NCBI RefSeq assembly: GCF_017744555.1
Contig: NZ_JAGIBD010000013.1
Coordinates: 62,001 to 126,000, forward strand
DNA from: Cellulomonas sp.
GTDB lineage: Bacteria > Actinomycetota > Actinomycetes > Actinomycetales > Cellulomonadaceae
DNA: 64,000 nt
Direction: 5' to 3'
Below are positions 25,343 to 33,600 of this stretch, in pieces. Position numbers and translations under genes: made by a program. Each line of letters begins with the position of its first letter. Within the stretch, counting starts at the first letter, position 1. The notes beneath the pieces were generated by a model, which did not search any database, was not told the DNA's origin, and worked only from the letters and a program-made list of their open reading frames with translations.

Positions 25343-26131
25343 TCAGTCTCGACCGGCGCCCCAGGTCGTGTCGCGGCGGATGACCACCTCGGCCCCGCCG
25401 TCGACGAACACCACCTGCCCGCACAGGTGGGTGTTCTCCTCGCTGACCAGCCAGGCGAGCAGCCGTGCGGGCACCGCGGGCGTCATGAACCCGTTCAGGG
25501 GCATCGGCACTTCGGCCTCCATCTGGGCCTGCTGGAACTCGGTCCCGAGCAGGCGCGCCATCATCGGCGACTCGACCACCCCGGGCGCGACGGCGTTCAG
25601 CGGGATCCCGCTGCCCGCCCAGGCGTCGGCGTCGGCGTGCCGCCGCATCCACTGGCAGAGCGCCACCTTGCTGCTCGCGTACGCCACGCCACCCTCTCGC
25701 GCCTCGACCAGCTTCTCCGCACGCGCCAGAGCGCCGGGCTCGTCGAGCGCCAGGCACAGGTCGACCAGCTCCTGGTCCGACGGCATGAGGATCGCCAGGC
25801 ACGCCGTCAGCACCGCGCGCGGTGCGGGAGAGCCGAGCAGCAGCGGTCGCAGGCCCTCGAGCGTCGCGAGCGCCCCGAAGAAGTTCACCGCCACGTCGGC
25901 CGGCGTGTCCTGAGCGACGCCCGCGTTCGCGACGACGCCGTCGATGCGACCGTGCGACAGTGCGTCCACCGCACGGACGAGCTCGAGCCGGCCGTGGACC
26001 GTGGACAGGTCGGCGACCACGTCCGCGTCGTGGAGGTCGACCCCGATCACCTGCTGCCCACGGGATCGCAGGAGGTCGGTCGTCGCGCGGCCGATGCCCG
26101 ACGCGGATCCCGTGACGACGGTCGTGCGCAT
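25343..26131 (-). CDS. SDR family oxidoreductase, 3-alpha-hydroxysteroid dehydrogenase-like
   Basis: 262 residues. Rossmann fold with TGSASGIG (7-14), VANAGV and YASSK (about 151-155) as Tyr/Lys of the active site, and PGVVESPM after it. The long insertion before YASSK (IVEAREGGVAYASSK-like) resembles bacterial 3-alpha-HSD/carbonyl reductase. The position normally holding the catalytic Ser reads LTACLA, so Ser seems absent. That may change or abolish activity. DevR-type box b lies 131 bases upstream, placing it in the putative DevR regulon. Substrate unknown. Confidence 0.8.
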   Translation of the reverse strand: MRTTVVTGSASGIGRATTDLLRSRGQQVIGVDLHDADVVADLSTVHGRLELVRAVDALSHGRIDGVVANAGVAQDTPADVAVNFFGALATLEGLRPLLLGSPAPRAVLTACLAILMPSDQELVDLCLALDEPGALARAEKLVEAREGGVAYASSKVALCQWMRRHADADAWAGSGIPLNAVAPGVVESPMMARLLGTEFQQAQMEAEVPMPLNGFMTPAVPARLLAWLVSEENTHLCGQVVFVDGGAEVVIRRDTTWGAGRD

Positions 26132-26262
26132 CGCTGCCTTGCCGCCTCTCTGCGATCGCCGTGCTCGACGTGGTGGTCCCCCACCTCGTCGAGGTGCCGG
26201 TCACGACGCGCCTCTCGCTCCCGGTCCCTTCCTCACGATGCAGGCCGGCACGCCCGGGGCAC

Positions 26263-26277
26263 AGGGTCGGAGGTCCC
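26263..26277 (-). promoter_or_regulatory. DevR/DosR-type box b
   Basis: On the minus strand GGGACCTCCGACCCT, one mismatch from GGGACTTNNGNCCCT. It is 131 bases upstream of the SDR gene and downstream of the DUF2231-like gene. Confidence 0.55.
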
Positions 26278-26295
26278 GACGTCACGGCGCCGCCG

Positions 26296-26847
26296 TCAGT
26301 CGTCACCACCGCCGTTGCCGGTCGACGTGACCTGGTCCTGCCATGCCGCCCGTGCACCGGAGTCGCCCGCGCGGTAGACCGCGAGCGTCGCACCCGCCGC
26401 GACCGCCACCGTGACGACCGCGACCAAGGCTCGGGCCCACGGGGCGGCGACCCAGGACGGCGTGCTCGGCCCGGCTGCCGAGACGCTCGGTGCAGCGTCG
26501 TCGCGTGCTGCGGTCGAGGCGCGGCGGCGGTCGGCCAGCGCACCGACGAGCCACACGCCGCACGCGACCGCGAGCAGGCCGAGCGCCCATCCGAGGACCC
26601 CGTCGCCGTAGCGCGCGTGCTGCTCCACCAGCGGGCTCTCCGGCACGTGCTCCTCGAGCCACTCGCCTGCCTGCGTCGCCAGGGGAACGAAGGCCACGGC
26701 CACGAGCGCGAGCAGCGGGGTGACGATCCCGAGCCTGCGACGAGCCGCGGGCCACACGGCCGCGAGGACCGTCACCAGGGCCGCGAGCGGGACCAGAACC
26801 ACCACCGCGTGCACGACGAGCACGTGCGCGGGCAGGCCGTTGATCAT
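26296..26847 (-). CDS. DUF2231-like membrane protein
   Basis: 183 residues starting MINGLPAHVLVVHAVVVLVPLAALV; the ATG at 26845-26847 has GGAG six bases upstream. Four hydrophobic segments are visible: about 10-35, 40-58, 78-100 and 140-160. A conserved His pair (PAH, VVHA) lies in the first. A C-terminal Gly/Asp tail is present. The N-terminus is typical of DUF2231, small membrane proteins of unknown role, some possibly heme-linked. It is divergent from the response regulator at 26947; the tandem 11-bp repeat between them may control both. Confidence 0.72.
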   Translation of the reverse strand: MINGLPAHVLVVHAVVVLVPLAALVTVLAAVWPAARRRLGIVTPLLALVAVAFVPLATQAGEWLEEHVPESPLVEQHARYGDGVLGWALGLLAVACGVWLVGALADRRRASTAARDDAAPSVSAAGPSTPSWVAAPWARALVAVVTVAVAAGATLAVYRAGDSGARAAWQDQVTSTGNGGGDD

Positions 26848-26902
26848 GAGCACCTCCAGGTCGGCTCCCGCTCGGCGGCGGGCACGCGACGACCCTGCTC
26901 AG

Positions 26903-26924
26903 CAGATCTGGGACAGATCTGGGA
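26903..26924. promoter_or_regulatory. Exact tandem 11-bp repeat, OmpR-family operator candidate
   Basis: CAGATCTGGGA occurs twice head to tail with no gap (26903-26913, 26914-26924). An 11-base period places both half-sites on one helix face, as for OmpR-family dimers. It lies 22 bases before the regulator's GTG and 55 bases before the divergent membrane-protein gene. Confidence 0.6.
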
Positions 26925-26946
26925 ACGGCGGGTCCAGGATGAGGGC

Positions 26947-27624
26947 GTGGAGCCGATCGTGGACGCACCCGTGCGCGCGTCGCTGCTGCTCGTCGAGGAC
27001 GACCGTGAGCTCGGGCCGCTGCTGGTCGAGGTGCTGGGCGACGTCTACGACGTGACGCTCGCGCGCGACGGCCAGGCGGGCCTGCACCGCGCGCTGACGA
27101 GCGAGCCCGACGTGCTCGTCGTCGACCGCGGTCTGCCGGGGATCGAAGGGCTGGACCTCGTCGCGCGGCTGCGGCGCTCGGGTGTGCGCGCCCCGGTCCT
27201 GGTGCTGACCGCGCGGGGCACCGTGCAGGATCGCGTCGACGGGCTCGACGCCGGTGCCGAGGACTACCTCGTCAAGCCGTTCGACGTGGCGGAGCTGCTC
27301 GCCCGGCTCCGTGCGCTGCTGCGCCGGCACACCGACACCTCCGACGTGCTCGACGTCGCGGGTGCGTCGTTCGACGTGCGCAACCGCCACGTCACCCGGG
27401 ACCACGGCGTCGTCGACCTCACCGCCCGGGAGGCCGACCTGCTGGAGGTGCTGGCCCGGCACCCGCGCCGCGTGTTCACGCGCGAGGAGCTCATCCAGCT
27501 GGTGTTCGGCGGCGACGTGGAGCCCAACACCGTCGACAGCTACGTGCACTACCTGCGCGACAAGCTCGGTCGCACCACGATCCAGACGGTGCACGGTCTC
27601 GGCTACCGGCTCGGGCCGGCATGA
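26947..27624 (+). CDS. Two-component response regulator, OmpR family
   Basis: 225 residues from a GTG (VEPIVDAPVRASLLLVEDD); an in-frame GTG at 26959 or 26971 would also serve. The receiver domain has EDD, phosphoacceptor Asp in VLVVDRGLPGIEG and Lys in VKPFDVAEL. The C-terminal winged helix (about 130-222) has DLTAREADLLEVLARHP and TVHGLGYRLG. It overlaps the histidine kinase gene by 4 bases (ATGA). The exact tandem repeat upstream is the likely autoregulatory site. Confidence 0.9.
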   Translation: MEPIVDAPVRASLLLVEDDRELGPLLVEVLGDVYDVTLARDGQAGLHRALTSEPDVLVVDRGLPGIEGLDLVARLRRSGVRAPVLVLTARGTVQDRVDGLDAGAEDYLVKPFDVAELLARLRALLRRHTDTSDVLDVAGASFDVRNRHVTRDHGVVDLTAREADLLEVLARHPRRVFTREELIQLVFGGDVEPNTVDSYVHYLRDKLGRTTIQTVHGLGYRLGPA

Positions 27625-28598
27625 CGGGCGCGGACCGCGAGGTCGTGCGGCGGGCCGAGCGCCGCATCGCCGTGACGGTGGGGTGCGTGGTCCTGCTCGT
27701 CGTCGGCGTCGTCGCCGTCCTGGCCTGGCTCGCGGGCCGGGCCGAGGGACGCGAGCACGCCCGCGCCGAGGCGGGCGCCGAGCAGACGTCCGACCGGTCC
27801 GTCGCCACCGGGCTCGCCGGGGTGCTCGTGGTGGGAGCGCTGAGCGCGGGAGCGGTGGGGCTCGTGGCCGCACGGCGCGCCGTCCGGCCCGTGCAGGACG
27901 CGCTGGCGGCCCAGCGCAGGTTCGTCGCCGACGCGTCGCACGAGCTGCGCACGCCCCTCGCGGTGGTGCACACCCGCGCCGAGCTGCTGCTCGCACGCAC
28001 CCCGGCGGACGATCCGCGCCGCGCCGTCACCGCGCAGCTCGTCGAGGACACGCGCGTGCTGGGCGAGGTCGTCACCGACCTGCTGGTCTCCGCGCAGATG
28101 GAAGGCACGTCCGGCGAGCTCGTCCTCCGCGAGCCCGTCGAGGTCGCCGCGCTGCTGCGCGCCGTCGCCGCGTCCTTCGCGGCGGTCGACGACGACCGCC
28201 GCCTCGTCGTGGTCGGCGAGCCCCAGGTGGTGCAGGCCGCGCCTGCCGCCCTGCGGCGCGCGGTCGCCTGCCTCGTGGACAACGCGCTCGCGCACAGCCC
28301 CGCAGGAGGTCGGGTCGAGCTCGCCGTGGCGCGCGACGACGCACGCGGGCGCGTCCTGATCTCCGTGTCCGACGAAGGCGGGGGGTTCCCGCGGGCGCCG
28401 GAGGAACGCCGGCGACTCACCGAACGGTTCGAGCGCGGTCCCCGGTCGGCACCCGGTCACGCCGGGGGCGGCCGGCCCCGCTTCGGCCTGGGGCTCGCGC
28501 TGGTCCGGGAGGTCGCCGAGCGCCACGGGGGACGTCTCGTGCTCGGCGACCGCGACGGGGGCGGTGCGGTCGCCACCGTGGAGCTGCCGAGCAGCTGA
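27621..28598 (+). CDS. Two-component sensor histidine kinase
   Basis: 325 residues. Two membrane segments (about 17-40 and 62-85) enclose a loop of only ~20 charged residues (GRAEGREHARAEAGAEQTSDRS), so the signal is probably sensed in or near the membrane. There is no clear HAMP: the second segment runs almost directly into HisKA, RRFVADASHELRTPLAVVHTRAELLL. HATPase motifs are LVDNALAHSPAGG, SDEGGGFP and FGLGLALVREVAERHGG. It forms a pair with the regulator just upstream. Confidence 0.9.
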   Translation: MTGADREVVRRAERRIAVTVGCVVLLVVGVVAVLAWLAGRAEGREHARAEAGAEQTSDRSVATGLAGVLVVGALSAGAVGLVAARRAVRPVQDALAAQRRFVADASHELRTPLAVVHTRAELLLARTPADDPRRAVTAQLVEDTRVLGEVVTDLLVSAQMEGTSGELVLREPVEVAALLRAVAASFAAVDDDRRLVVVGEPQVVQAAPAALRRAVACLVDNALAHSPAGGRVELAVARDDARGRVLISVSDEGGGFPRAPEERRRLTERFERGPRSAPGHAGGGRPRFGLGLALVREVAERHGGRLVLGDRDGGGAVATVELPSS

Positions 28599-28647
28599 CC
28601 GCGAGCCCTCCCCCCAGGCGGCGGAGACGTGCCGGGCGCGACGAGTC

Positions 28648-28662
28648 GGGACCTTGGGCTCT
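28648..28662 (+). promoter_or_regulatory. DevR/DosR-type box c
   Basis: GGGACCTTGGGCTCT has two mismatches from GGGACTTNNGNCCCT. It lies 94 bases before the DUF1876 gene, which starts the sulfur-relay/devRS operon. Confidence 0.5.
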
Positions 28663-28756
28663 GGTCCGTCGAGCGACGCCGGCCGGAGGCTGGAGGTGCA
28701 GGGACGGCCCGTCCGCCCGGCAGCGCTGTCCTTGCCCACAGGGAAGGAGCAGTGCC

Positions 28757-29038
28757 ATGACCAGCACCTGGCGAGCCAGCATCTACCTGTTCGACACCGA
28801 CGACCTGCGCGACAACGGGACGATCACCAAGGCGCACGCGGTGCTGACCACGTCGAGCGGGACGACGCTCAACGGGTACGGACGCGCCCGGCGAGCGCCG
28901 CACGACAGGGACGTCCCCGAGATCGGGGAGGAGCTCGCGGCGGCCCGTGCGCTCCGGGACCTCGCGGACCGGCTGATGCGTGCGACCTCCGACGACATCT
29001 CGGAGCTCGAGCACGCCGACGTGCAGATCCTGCGGTGA
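28757..29038 (+). CDS. DUF1876 family protein
   Basis: 93 residues after GAAGGAG. The family pattern is complete: W at 5, TKAHAVLTT, LNGYGRARRAPHDRDVPEIGEELAAARALRDLADRLM and a final DISELE. The M. tuberculosis DosR-regulon protein Rv1738 belongs to this family and has been linked structurally to ribosome-hibernation factors, so a dormancy role is plausible here. It opens the putative operon DUF1876, SQR-like, TusE, DsrE2, devR, devS, with DevR-type box c upstream. The next gene overlaps or follows within 5 bases. Confidence 0.85.
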   Translation: MTSTWRASIYLFDTDDLRDNGTITKAHAVLTTSSGTTLNGYGRARRAPHDRDVPEIGEELAAARALRDLADRLMRATSDDISELEHADVQILR

Positions 29039-29043
29039 GCGCG

Positions 29044-30279
29044 ATGACGCGGCAGATCGTCGTCCTCGGAGCCGGGACGGCCGGCACCATGCTGGTCAAC
29101 CGGCTCCGTCGGCGGCTCGACGACACCTGGGCCATCACCGTGGTCGACCGCGACGACGCCCACCCGTACCAGCCCGGGTTCCTGTTCGTGCCCTTCGGCG
29201 GGCCGACCGAGGAGCTCGTGCGGTCGCGTCACGCGTTCGTGCAGGACGGTGTCGAGCTGGTGCTCGAGACCGTGGAGCGGATCGACACCGATGCGCGCGA
29301 GGTGCTCCTCCGCGACGGGCGGCTCCTCCCCTACGACTACCTGGTGATCGCCTCCGGGGCGTCGGTGCGGCCCGATCGGACCCCCGGCATGCTCGGGCCG
29401 CAGTGGCGGACCAGCATCTTCGACTTCTACACCCTCCGCGGCGCGACGGCGCTCGCCGAGGCACTCACCTCGTTCCGCGGTGGGCGGCTCGTGGTCCATG
29501 TGACGGACGTGCCGATCAAGTGCCCGGTCGCCCCGCTGGAGTTCACGTTCCTGGCCGACGAGTGGCTGCGCGAGCACGGGCTTCGTTCCGACACGGAGCT
29601 GGTGTTCGTGACCCCGTTGGACGGCGCGTTCACCAAGCCCGTCGCGTCCGAACGGCTCGGCTCGATGCTCACGGACCGCGGCGTCGTCGTGGAGACCGAC
29701 TTCCTCGTCGAGCGCATCGACGACAAGACCCTGGTGTCGTACGACGGCCGTGAGATCCCGTTCGACCTGCTGGTGACGGTGCCGCTGCACATGGGCGCGG
29801 AGTTCGTGTCTCGGTCCGGGCTCGGGGACGAGCTCGGCTTCGTCCCCGTCGACCGGCACGCGTTCCAGTCGACCGTCGACCGGCGGATCTTCGCAGTCGG
29901 CGACGCCTGCGACATCCCCACCTCGAAGGCGGGTTCCGTCGCGCACTTCGCGGTCGACGTGCTGGTCGACAACCTCGTCGAGCTGGTGGCCGGGCGGCCG
30001 ATGAGCCACTCCTTCGACGGGCACGCGAGCTGCTTCGTGGAGTCCGGCGACCACAAGGCGCTGCTGCTCGACTTCAACTACGAGACCGAGCCGCTTCCCG
30101 GCACGTTCCCAGCGCCGTTCGTCGGTCCGATGAGCCTGCTCAAGGAGACCCGGGCGAACCACCTCGGCAAGCTCGCGTTCCGCTGGATCTACTGGAACGT
30201 CCTGCTGCCTGGGCGCCCCCTGCCGCTCGCTCCGGCCATGCCGATGGCCGGCAAGAAGGTCCCCGTCGCCACGACCTAG
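29044..30279 (+). CDS. Sulfide:quinone oxidoreductase-like FAD/NAD(P)-binding flavoprotein
   Basis: 411 residues (an in-frame GTG at 29035 is possible). The FAD-binding GxGxxG is VLGAGTAGTMLVNRL at the start. GDACDIPTSKAGSVAHFAV is the second FAD motif. Cysteines at KCPVAP, GDACD and HASCF fall where sulfide:quinone oxidoreductases carry redox cysteines. The C-terminus (LLKETRANHLGKLAFRWIYWNVLLPG) is amphipathic, as for membrane-associated family members. Grouped with TusE/DsrC and DsrE2 genes, a role in sulfide or persulfide oxidation is likely. NDH-2-like activity is the alternative. Confidence 0.78.
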   Translation: MTRQIVVLGAGTAGTMLVNRLRRRLDDTWAITVVDRDDAHPYQPGFLFVPFGGPTEELVRSRHAFVQDGVELVLETVERIDTDAREVLLRDGRLLPYDYLVIASGASVRPDRTPGMLGPQWRTSIFDFYTLRGATALAEALTSFRGGRLVVHVTDVPIKCPVAPLEFTFLADEWLREHGLRSDTELVFVTPLDGAFTKPVASERLGSMLTDRGVVVETDFLVERIDDKTLVSYDGREIPFDLLVTVPLHMGAEFVSRSGLGDELGFVPVDRHAFQSTVDRRIFAVGDACDIPTSKAGSVAHFAVDVLVDNLVELVAGRPMSHSFDGHASCFVESGDHKALLLDFNYETEPLPGTFPAPFVGPMSLLKETRANHLGKLAFRWIYWNVLLPGRPLPLAPAMPMAGKKVPVATT

Positions 30280-30293
30280 GAAGAGGTGCAGCC

Positions 30294-30608
30294 ATGCCCG
30301 TCACGACCCTCGGAGGCCACGCGGTCCACGTCGACCACGAGGGCTTCCTCACGGACCCGTCCGAGTGGGACGACGACCTCGCCACGATCCTGGCGGACCA
30401 GATCGGCCTCGTGCTCACACCCGAGCACCGCGCGGTCCTGAGGTTCCTGCGTGACGACTTCGCACAGCGCGGCGAGACGGCCACCCTGCGTCGGGCGTCC
30501 GCCGGCAGCGGCGTGCCCGTCAAGGAGCTGTTCCGTCTCTTCCCGCAGAAGCCGGCCAAGAAGATGGCCTACGTCGCCGGTCTGCCGAAGCCCGTGGGCT
30601 GCGTCTGA
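30294..30608 (+). CDS. TusE/DsrC/DsvC family sulfur relay protein
   Basis: 104 residues. It has FLTDPSEWDDDLATILA and ends KKMAYVAGLPKPVGCV, with the penultimate Cys that carries persulfide in the DsrC/TusE family. The second C-terminal Cys of true DsrC, usually ~10 residues earlier, is absent (KPAKKMAYV), so it is TusE-like, a sulfur carrier rather than a trisulfide-forming DsrC. No dsrAB or tusBCD genes are in the window. It lies 14 bases after the SQR-like gene with an AAGAGG ribosome site, clearly in the same operon. Confidence 0.88.
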   Translation: MPVTTLGGHAVHVDHEGFLTDPSEWDDDLATILADQIGLVLTPEHRAVLRFLRDDFAQRGETATLRRASAGSGVPVKELFRLFPQKPAKKMAYVAGLPKPVGCV

Positions 30609-30634
30609 TCCGGCACGACACGAGAGGCACCACC

Positions 30635-31150
30635 ATGACCACCACGGACACCGGTCCGGCAGTCGTCCCGCAGTTCGACACGAGCGACGAAGCCGGTCGG
30701 ACGCTCGCGATCATCTGCTCCAAAGGCAACCTCGACATGGCCTACCCCGGCCTGATCCTCGCCAACGCCGCACTCGGCGAGGGCGTCGAGACGCATCTGT
30801 TCTTCACGTTCTGGGGCCTCGACATCATCACCAAGGCGACGATGGGCGACCTCAAGTTCACGATGCTCGGCAACACCGCCACCCACATGCCGCAGGGCCT
30901 CGGCGGCCTGCCCGGGATGACCGCGATGGCCACGTCGCGGCTGAAGAAGGCGATCGCCGACCTGGACGTCCCGGACGTGCCCGAGTTCCTCGAGCAGATC
31001 GTCGCCTCCGGCGGCCACCTGTGGGCGTGCCGCCTGTCGGCCGACATGAACCACCTCACGCTCGACGACCTGGACGACGACGTCGAGGGCATCATCAGTG
31101 CCAGCGACTTCATCGAGAAGACCAGCGGAGCGCAGCTGCTCTTCATCTGA
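30635..31150 (+). CDS. DsrE2-like protein (DsrE/F superfamily)
   Basis: 171 residues. DsrE2 traits are LAIICSKGNLDMAYPGLILANAALGEGVETHLFFTFWGLDIITK and the region GGHLWACRLSADMNHL, with a conserved Cys. It ends in the strand GAQLLFI. These proteins take part in persulfide transfer together with TusE/DsrC and rhodanese- or SQR-type enzymes. It lies 26 bases after tusE and 51 bases before devR. Confidence 0.82.
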   Translation: MTTTDTGPAVVPQFDTSDEAGRTLAIICSKGNLDMAYPGLILANAALGEGVETHLFFTFWGLDIITKATMGDLKFTMLGNTATHMPQGLGGLPGMTAMATSRLKKAIADLDVPDVPEFLEQIVASGGHLWACRLSADMNHLTLDDLDDDVEGIISASDFIEKTSGAQLLFI

Positions 31151-31201
31151 CGGCGTCGTCGCTGGCTGACGTCGTCCACGACAGAAGAGGACCATGTCGT
31201 C

Positions 31202-31918
31202 ATGGCCCAGATCCGGGTGTTCGTCCTGGACGACCACGAGGTGGTCCGCCAAGGCCTGCTCCGCCTGATCGACGCCGACCCGACGATGACCGTCGTCGGC
31301 GAGGCCGCGACCGCACAGGAAGCGCTGGTGCGTATCCCGCGGGCGGACGCCGATGTCGCCCTGCTCGACGTTCGGCTTCCGGACGGTTCCGGGGTCGAGG
31401 TGTGCCGCGAGCTCGCGTCGCTCGCGCCTCGCGTCCGATGCCTCATGCTCACGTCGTACGAGGACGACGAGGCCCTCCTGGCCTCGATCACGGCCGGCGC
31501 CGCCGGCTACGTGCTCAAGGAGATCCGCGGCCCGAAGCTGCTCGACGCGATCCGCGTCGTCGGGGCGGGCCGGTCGCTGCTCGATCCGGCGACCACCGCG
31601 CGGGTGCTCGAACGGCTGCGGGAGTCGCGGCAGCACGACGCCCGGCTGGACCTGCTGACCGCGCAGGAGAGCGCCGTGCTCGACCTGATCGGCGAGGGCC
31701 TGACCAACCGGGAGATCGCCGACCGCATGTTCCTCGCGGAGAAGACCGTCAAGAACTACATCTCGAACCTGCTGGCCAAGATCGAGCTGCGTGGCAGGAC
31801 TCAGGCGGCACTGTTCATCGCCGAGCAGCATCGCCTGCACCCCGAGACGTCTCACGGCGTCCCGGGCACAGTGCCGCCCGACCGCGCACCGACCTCCCGC
31901 CGCCCCAGTGAGCCCTGA
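31202..31918 (+). CDS. devR: DevR/DosR-like response regulator (NarL/LuxR type)
   Basis: 238 residues. The receiver domain (about 4-120) has DD at 10-11, Asp 56 in ALLDVRLPDGSGVEVCREL and KEI at the switch Lys. The linker RVVGAGRSLLDP is followed by the LuxR helix-turn-helix LTAQESAVLDLIGEGLTNREIADRMFLAEKTVKNYISNLLAK. From memory this region is close to M. tuberculosis DevR (RMFLAEKTVKNY is shared). Seven matching boxes lie in the next 20 kb on both sides. It is in an operon with sulfur genes before it and devS after. The ATG eight bases earlier is out of frame. Confidence 0.9.
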   Translation: MAQIRVFVLDDHEVVRQGLLRLIDADPTMTVVGEAATAQEALVRIPRADADVALLDVRLPDGSGVEVCRELASLAPRVRCLMLTSYEDDEALLASITAGAAGYVLKEIRGPKLLDAIRVVGAGRSLLDPATTARVLERLRESRQHDARLDLLTAQESAVLDLIGEGLTNREIADRMFLAEKTVKNYISNLLAKIELRGRTQAALFIAEQHRLHPETSHGVPGTVPPDRAPTSRRPSEP

Positions 31919-31976
31919 GCTCGGTGGGCACCTGCGGGCCGGCAGCGGTGCCCCCCAACAGTCCTATGCTGCGTCG

Positions 31977-33515
31977 ATGGGTGTCGGCGGGGTCGACGCG
32001 GGGCAGGACGAGCGGCTGGACGCGCTCATGGCCGCCGTCGTGTCGATGTCCACCGAGCTGGACGTCGGCACCGTCCTGCAGCGGCTCGTGGCGGCCGGCT
32101 GCAGGCTCACCGGTGCCCGCTACGGCGCCCTCGGGGTACTCGGGCCGCACGGCGACCTGCAACAGTTCGTGCACCTGGGCATGGATGCGGGGACCGTCGA
32201 GCGCATCGGGCACCTGCCCTCGGGGCGCGGAGTGCTGGGGCACCTCATGTCGAGCCCGCACGTGCTGCGGCTCCACGACCTGACGGCGCATCCCTCTTCC
32301 GTCGGGTTCCCGCCCCACCACCCGCCGATGCACACGTTCCTCGGCGTTCCCGTCCGGGCTCGCGGCGGCGTCTTCGGCAACCTCTACCTGACCGACAAGG
32401 CGGGGGACGCGGACTTCACCGCCCGCGACGAGCAGATCGCCGTCGCGCTGGCCGCGGCCGCAGGAGTCGCGGTGGACCATGCGCGCGTGTTCCACCGCAC
32501 TCGCCAGCACGAGCTGTGGCTCGAGACCGCCGCGGCGTGCACAGCCACCTTGACCAGCGGCGTGCCACGCGACGAGGCGGTCGCAGCGGTCCTCGCTCGC
32601 GTGCGTCGGAGCGCCGGTGCACCGGTCGCCCACCTGTACCGGGACGACAACATGCCGGAGGCGCTGTCGGGTGACCTGACGGGCCGGGGTCCCGTCCTGC
32701 GCGAGGTTCCGGCAGGCTCCTTGCCGGGGTGGGGGCCGGCGGCGTGGGTCCTCGCCCTGCCGCTGCGCAGCGGTGATCGCTGGCTCGGCGCCTTGGCGCT
32801 CTTCTGGCCAGCCCACCGCGAGACGACGCCCCACGTCGACCTGCCGAGCGTGGCCGGCTTCGGCGAGCAGGTCGCGCTCGCGCTCGACGTCGCAGATGCC
32901 CAGTCCGACCGCGCACGGCTCGCCGTGCTCGAGGAACGTGAGCGGATCGCCCGGGACCTGCACGACATGGTCATTCAGCGGCTGTTCGCGATCGGGCTCG
33001 ACGTGCAGGGCGCCGCCCAGGACGCGGTCCGCCCGGATGTCGCCGACCGACTCGAGCACGCGGTCGGCGAGCTCGACGAGACGATCAAGGACATCCGCTC
33101 GACCATCTTCAGGCTGGGCTCCCGCGGCGGATCGCCGGGGACGGGGCTGCGCCACCGCATCGACGCCGAGGTCGTCGGCGCCCGGCGCGTTCTGGGCTTC
33201 TTGCCACGGCTGCGCACGGACGGCATCACCGCCACGGTTCCCGACGCGGTCGGCGAGGACGCAGTCGCCGTCGTCCGGGAAGCGCTCGCGAACGTCGCCC
33301 GGCACGCACGGGCGCACGAGGTCGTGGTGCGCATCGACGTCGGCCGCGACCTGCTCGTCGAGGTACAGGACGACGGCGTGGGCATGCCCGACGCCGCGAC
33401 CCCGAGCGGGCTGACGAACCTCGAGGACCGGGCGGTGCGGCGCGGCGGAACGCTGCAGCTGGTCGCACCGCCAGGCGGGGGCACGCTCCTGCGCTGGTCG
33501 GTCCCGCTGACGTGA
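31977..33515 (+). CDS. devS: DevS/DosT-like heme-type GAF sensor histidine kinase
   Basis: 512 residues, against about 578 for M. tuberculosis DevS; the missing part is N-terminal. GAF-A (about 26-160) has SVGFPPHHPPMHTFLGVPV. His 115 aligns with the DevS heme ligand His149. Tyr 137 (GNLYLTD) aligns with the distal Tyr that sets gas selectivity. GAF-B spans about 180-310. The HisKA_3 motif ERERIARDLHDMVIQRLFAIGL has phospho-acceptor His 329. The HATPase ends SGLTNLEDRAVRRGGTLQL. It lies 58 bases after devR. It should sense O2, NO or CO, or redox state, through heme and phosphorylate DevR. Confidence 0.88.
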   Translation: MGVGGVDAGQDERLDALMAAVVSMSTELDVGTVLQRLVAAGCRLTGARYGALGVLGPHGDLQQFVHLGMDAGTVERIGHLPSGRGVLGHLMSSPHVLRLHDLTAHPSSVGFPPHHPPMHTFLGVPVRARGGVFGNLYLTDKAGDADFTARDEQIAVALAAAAGVAVDHARVFHRTRQHELWLETAAACTATLTSGVPRDEAVAAVLARVRRSAGAPVAHLYRDDNMPEALSGDLTGRGPVLREVPAGSLPGWGPAAWVLALPLRSGDRWLGALALFWPAHRETTPHVDLPSVAGFGEQVALALDVADAQSDRARLAVLEERERIARDLHDMVIQRLFAIGLDVQGAAQDAVRPDVADRLEHAVGELDETIKDIRSTIFRLGSRGGSPGTGLRHRIDAEVVGARRVLGFLPRLRTDGITATVPDAVGEDAVAVVREALANVARHARAHEVVVRIDVGRDLLVEVQDDGVGMPDAATPSGLTNLEDRAVRRGGTLQLVAPPGGGTLLRWSVPLT

Positions 33516-33600
33516 GAGGACCGTCGGCCCCGCCGCGTCGTCGCGGGCCGCGGGCTGGCGACACCTGCATCCCACCGGTGCCACCAACTCCGCACGGGGG

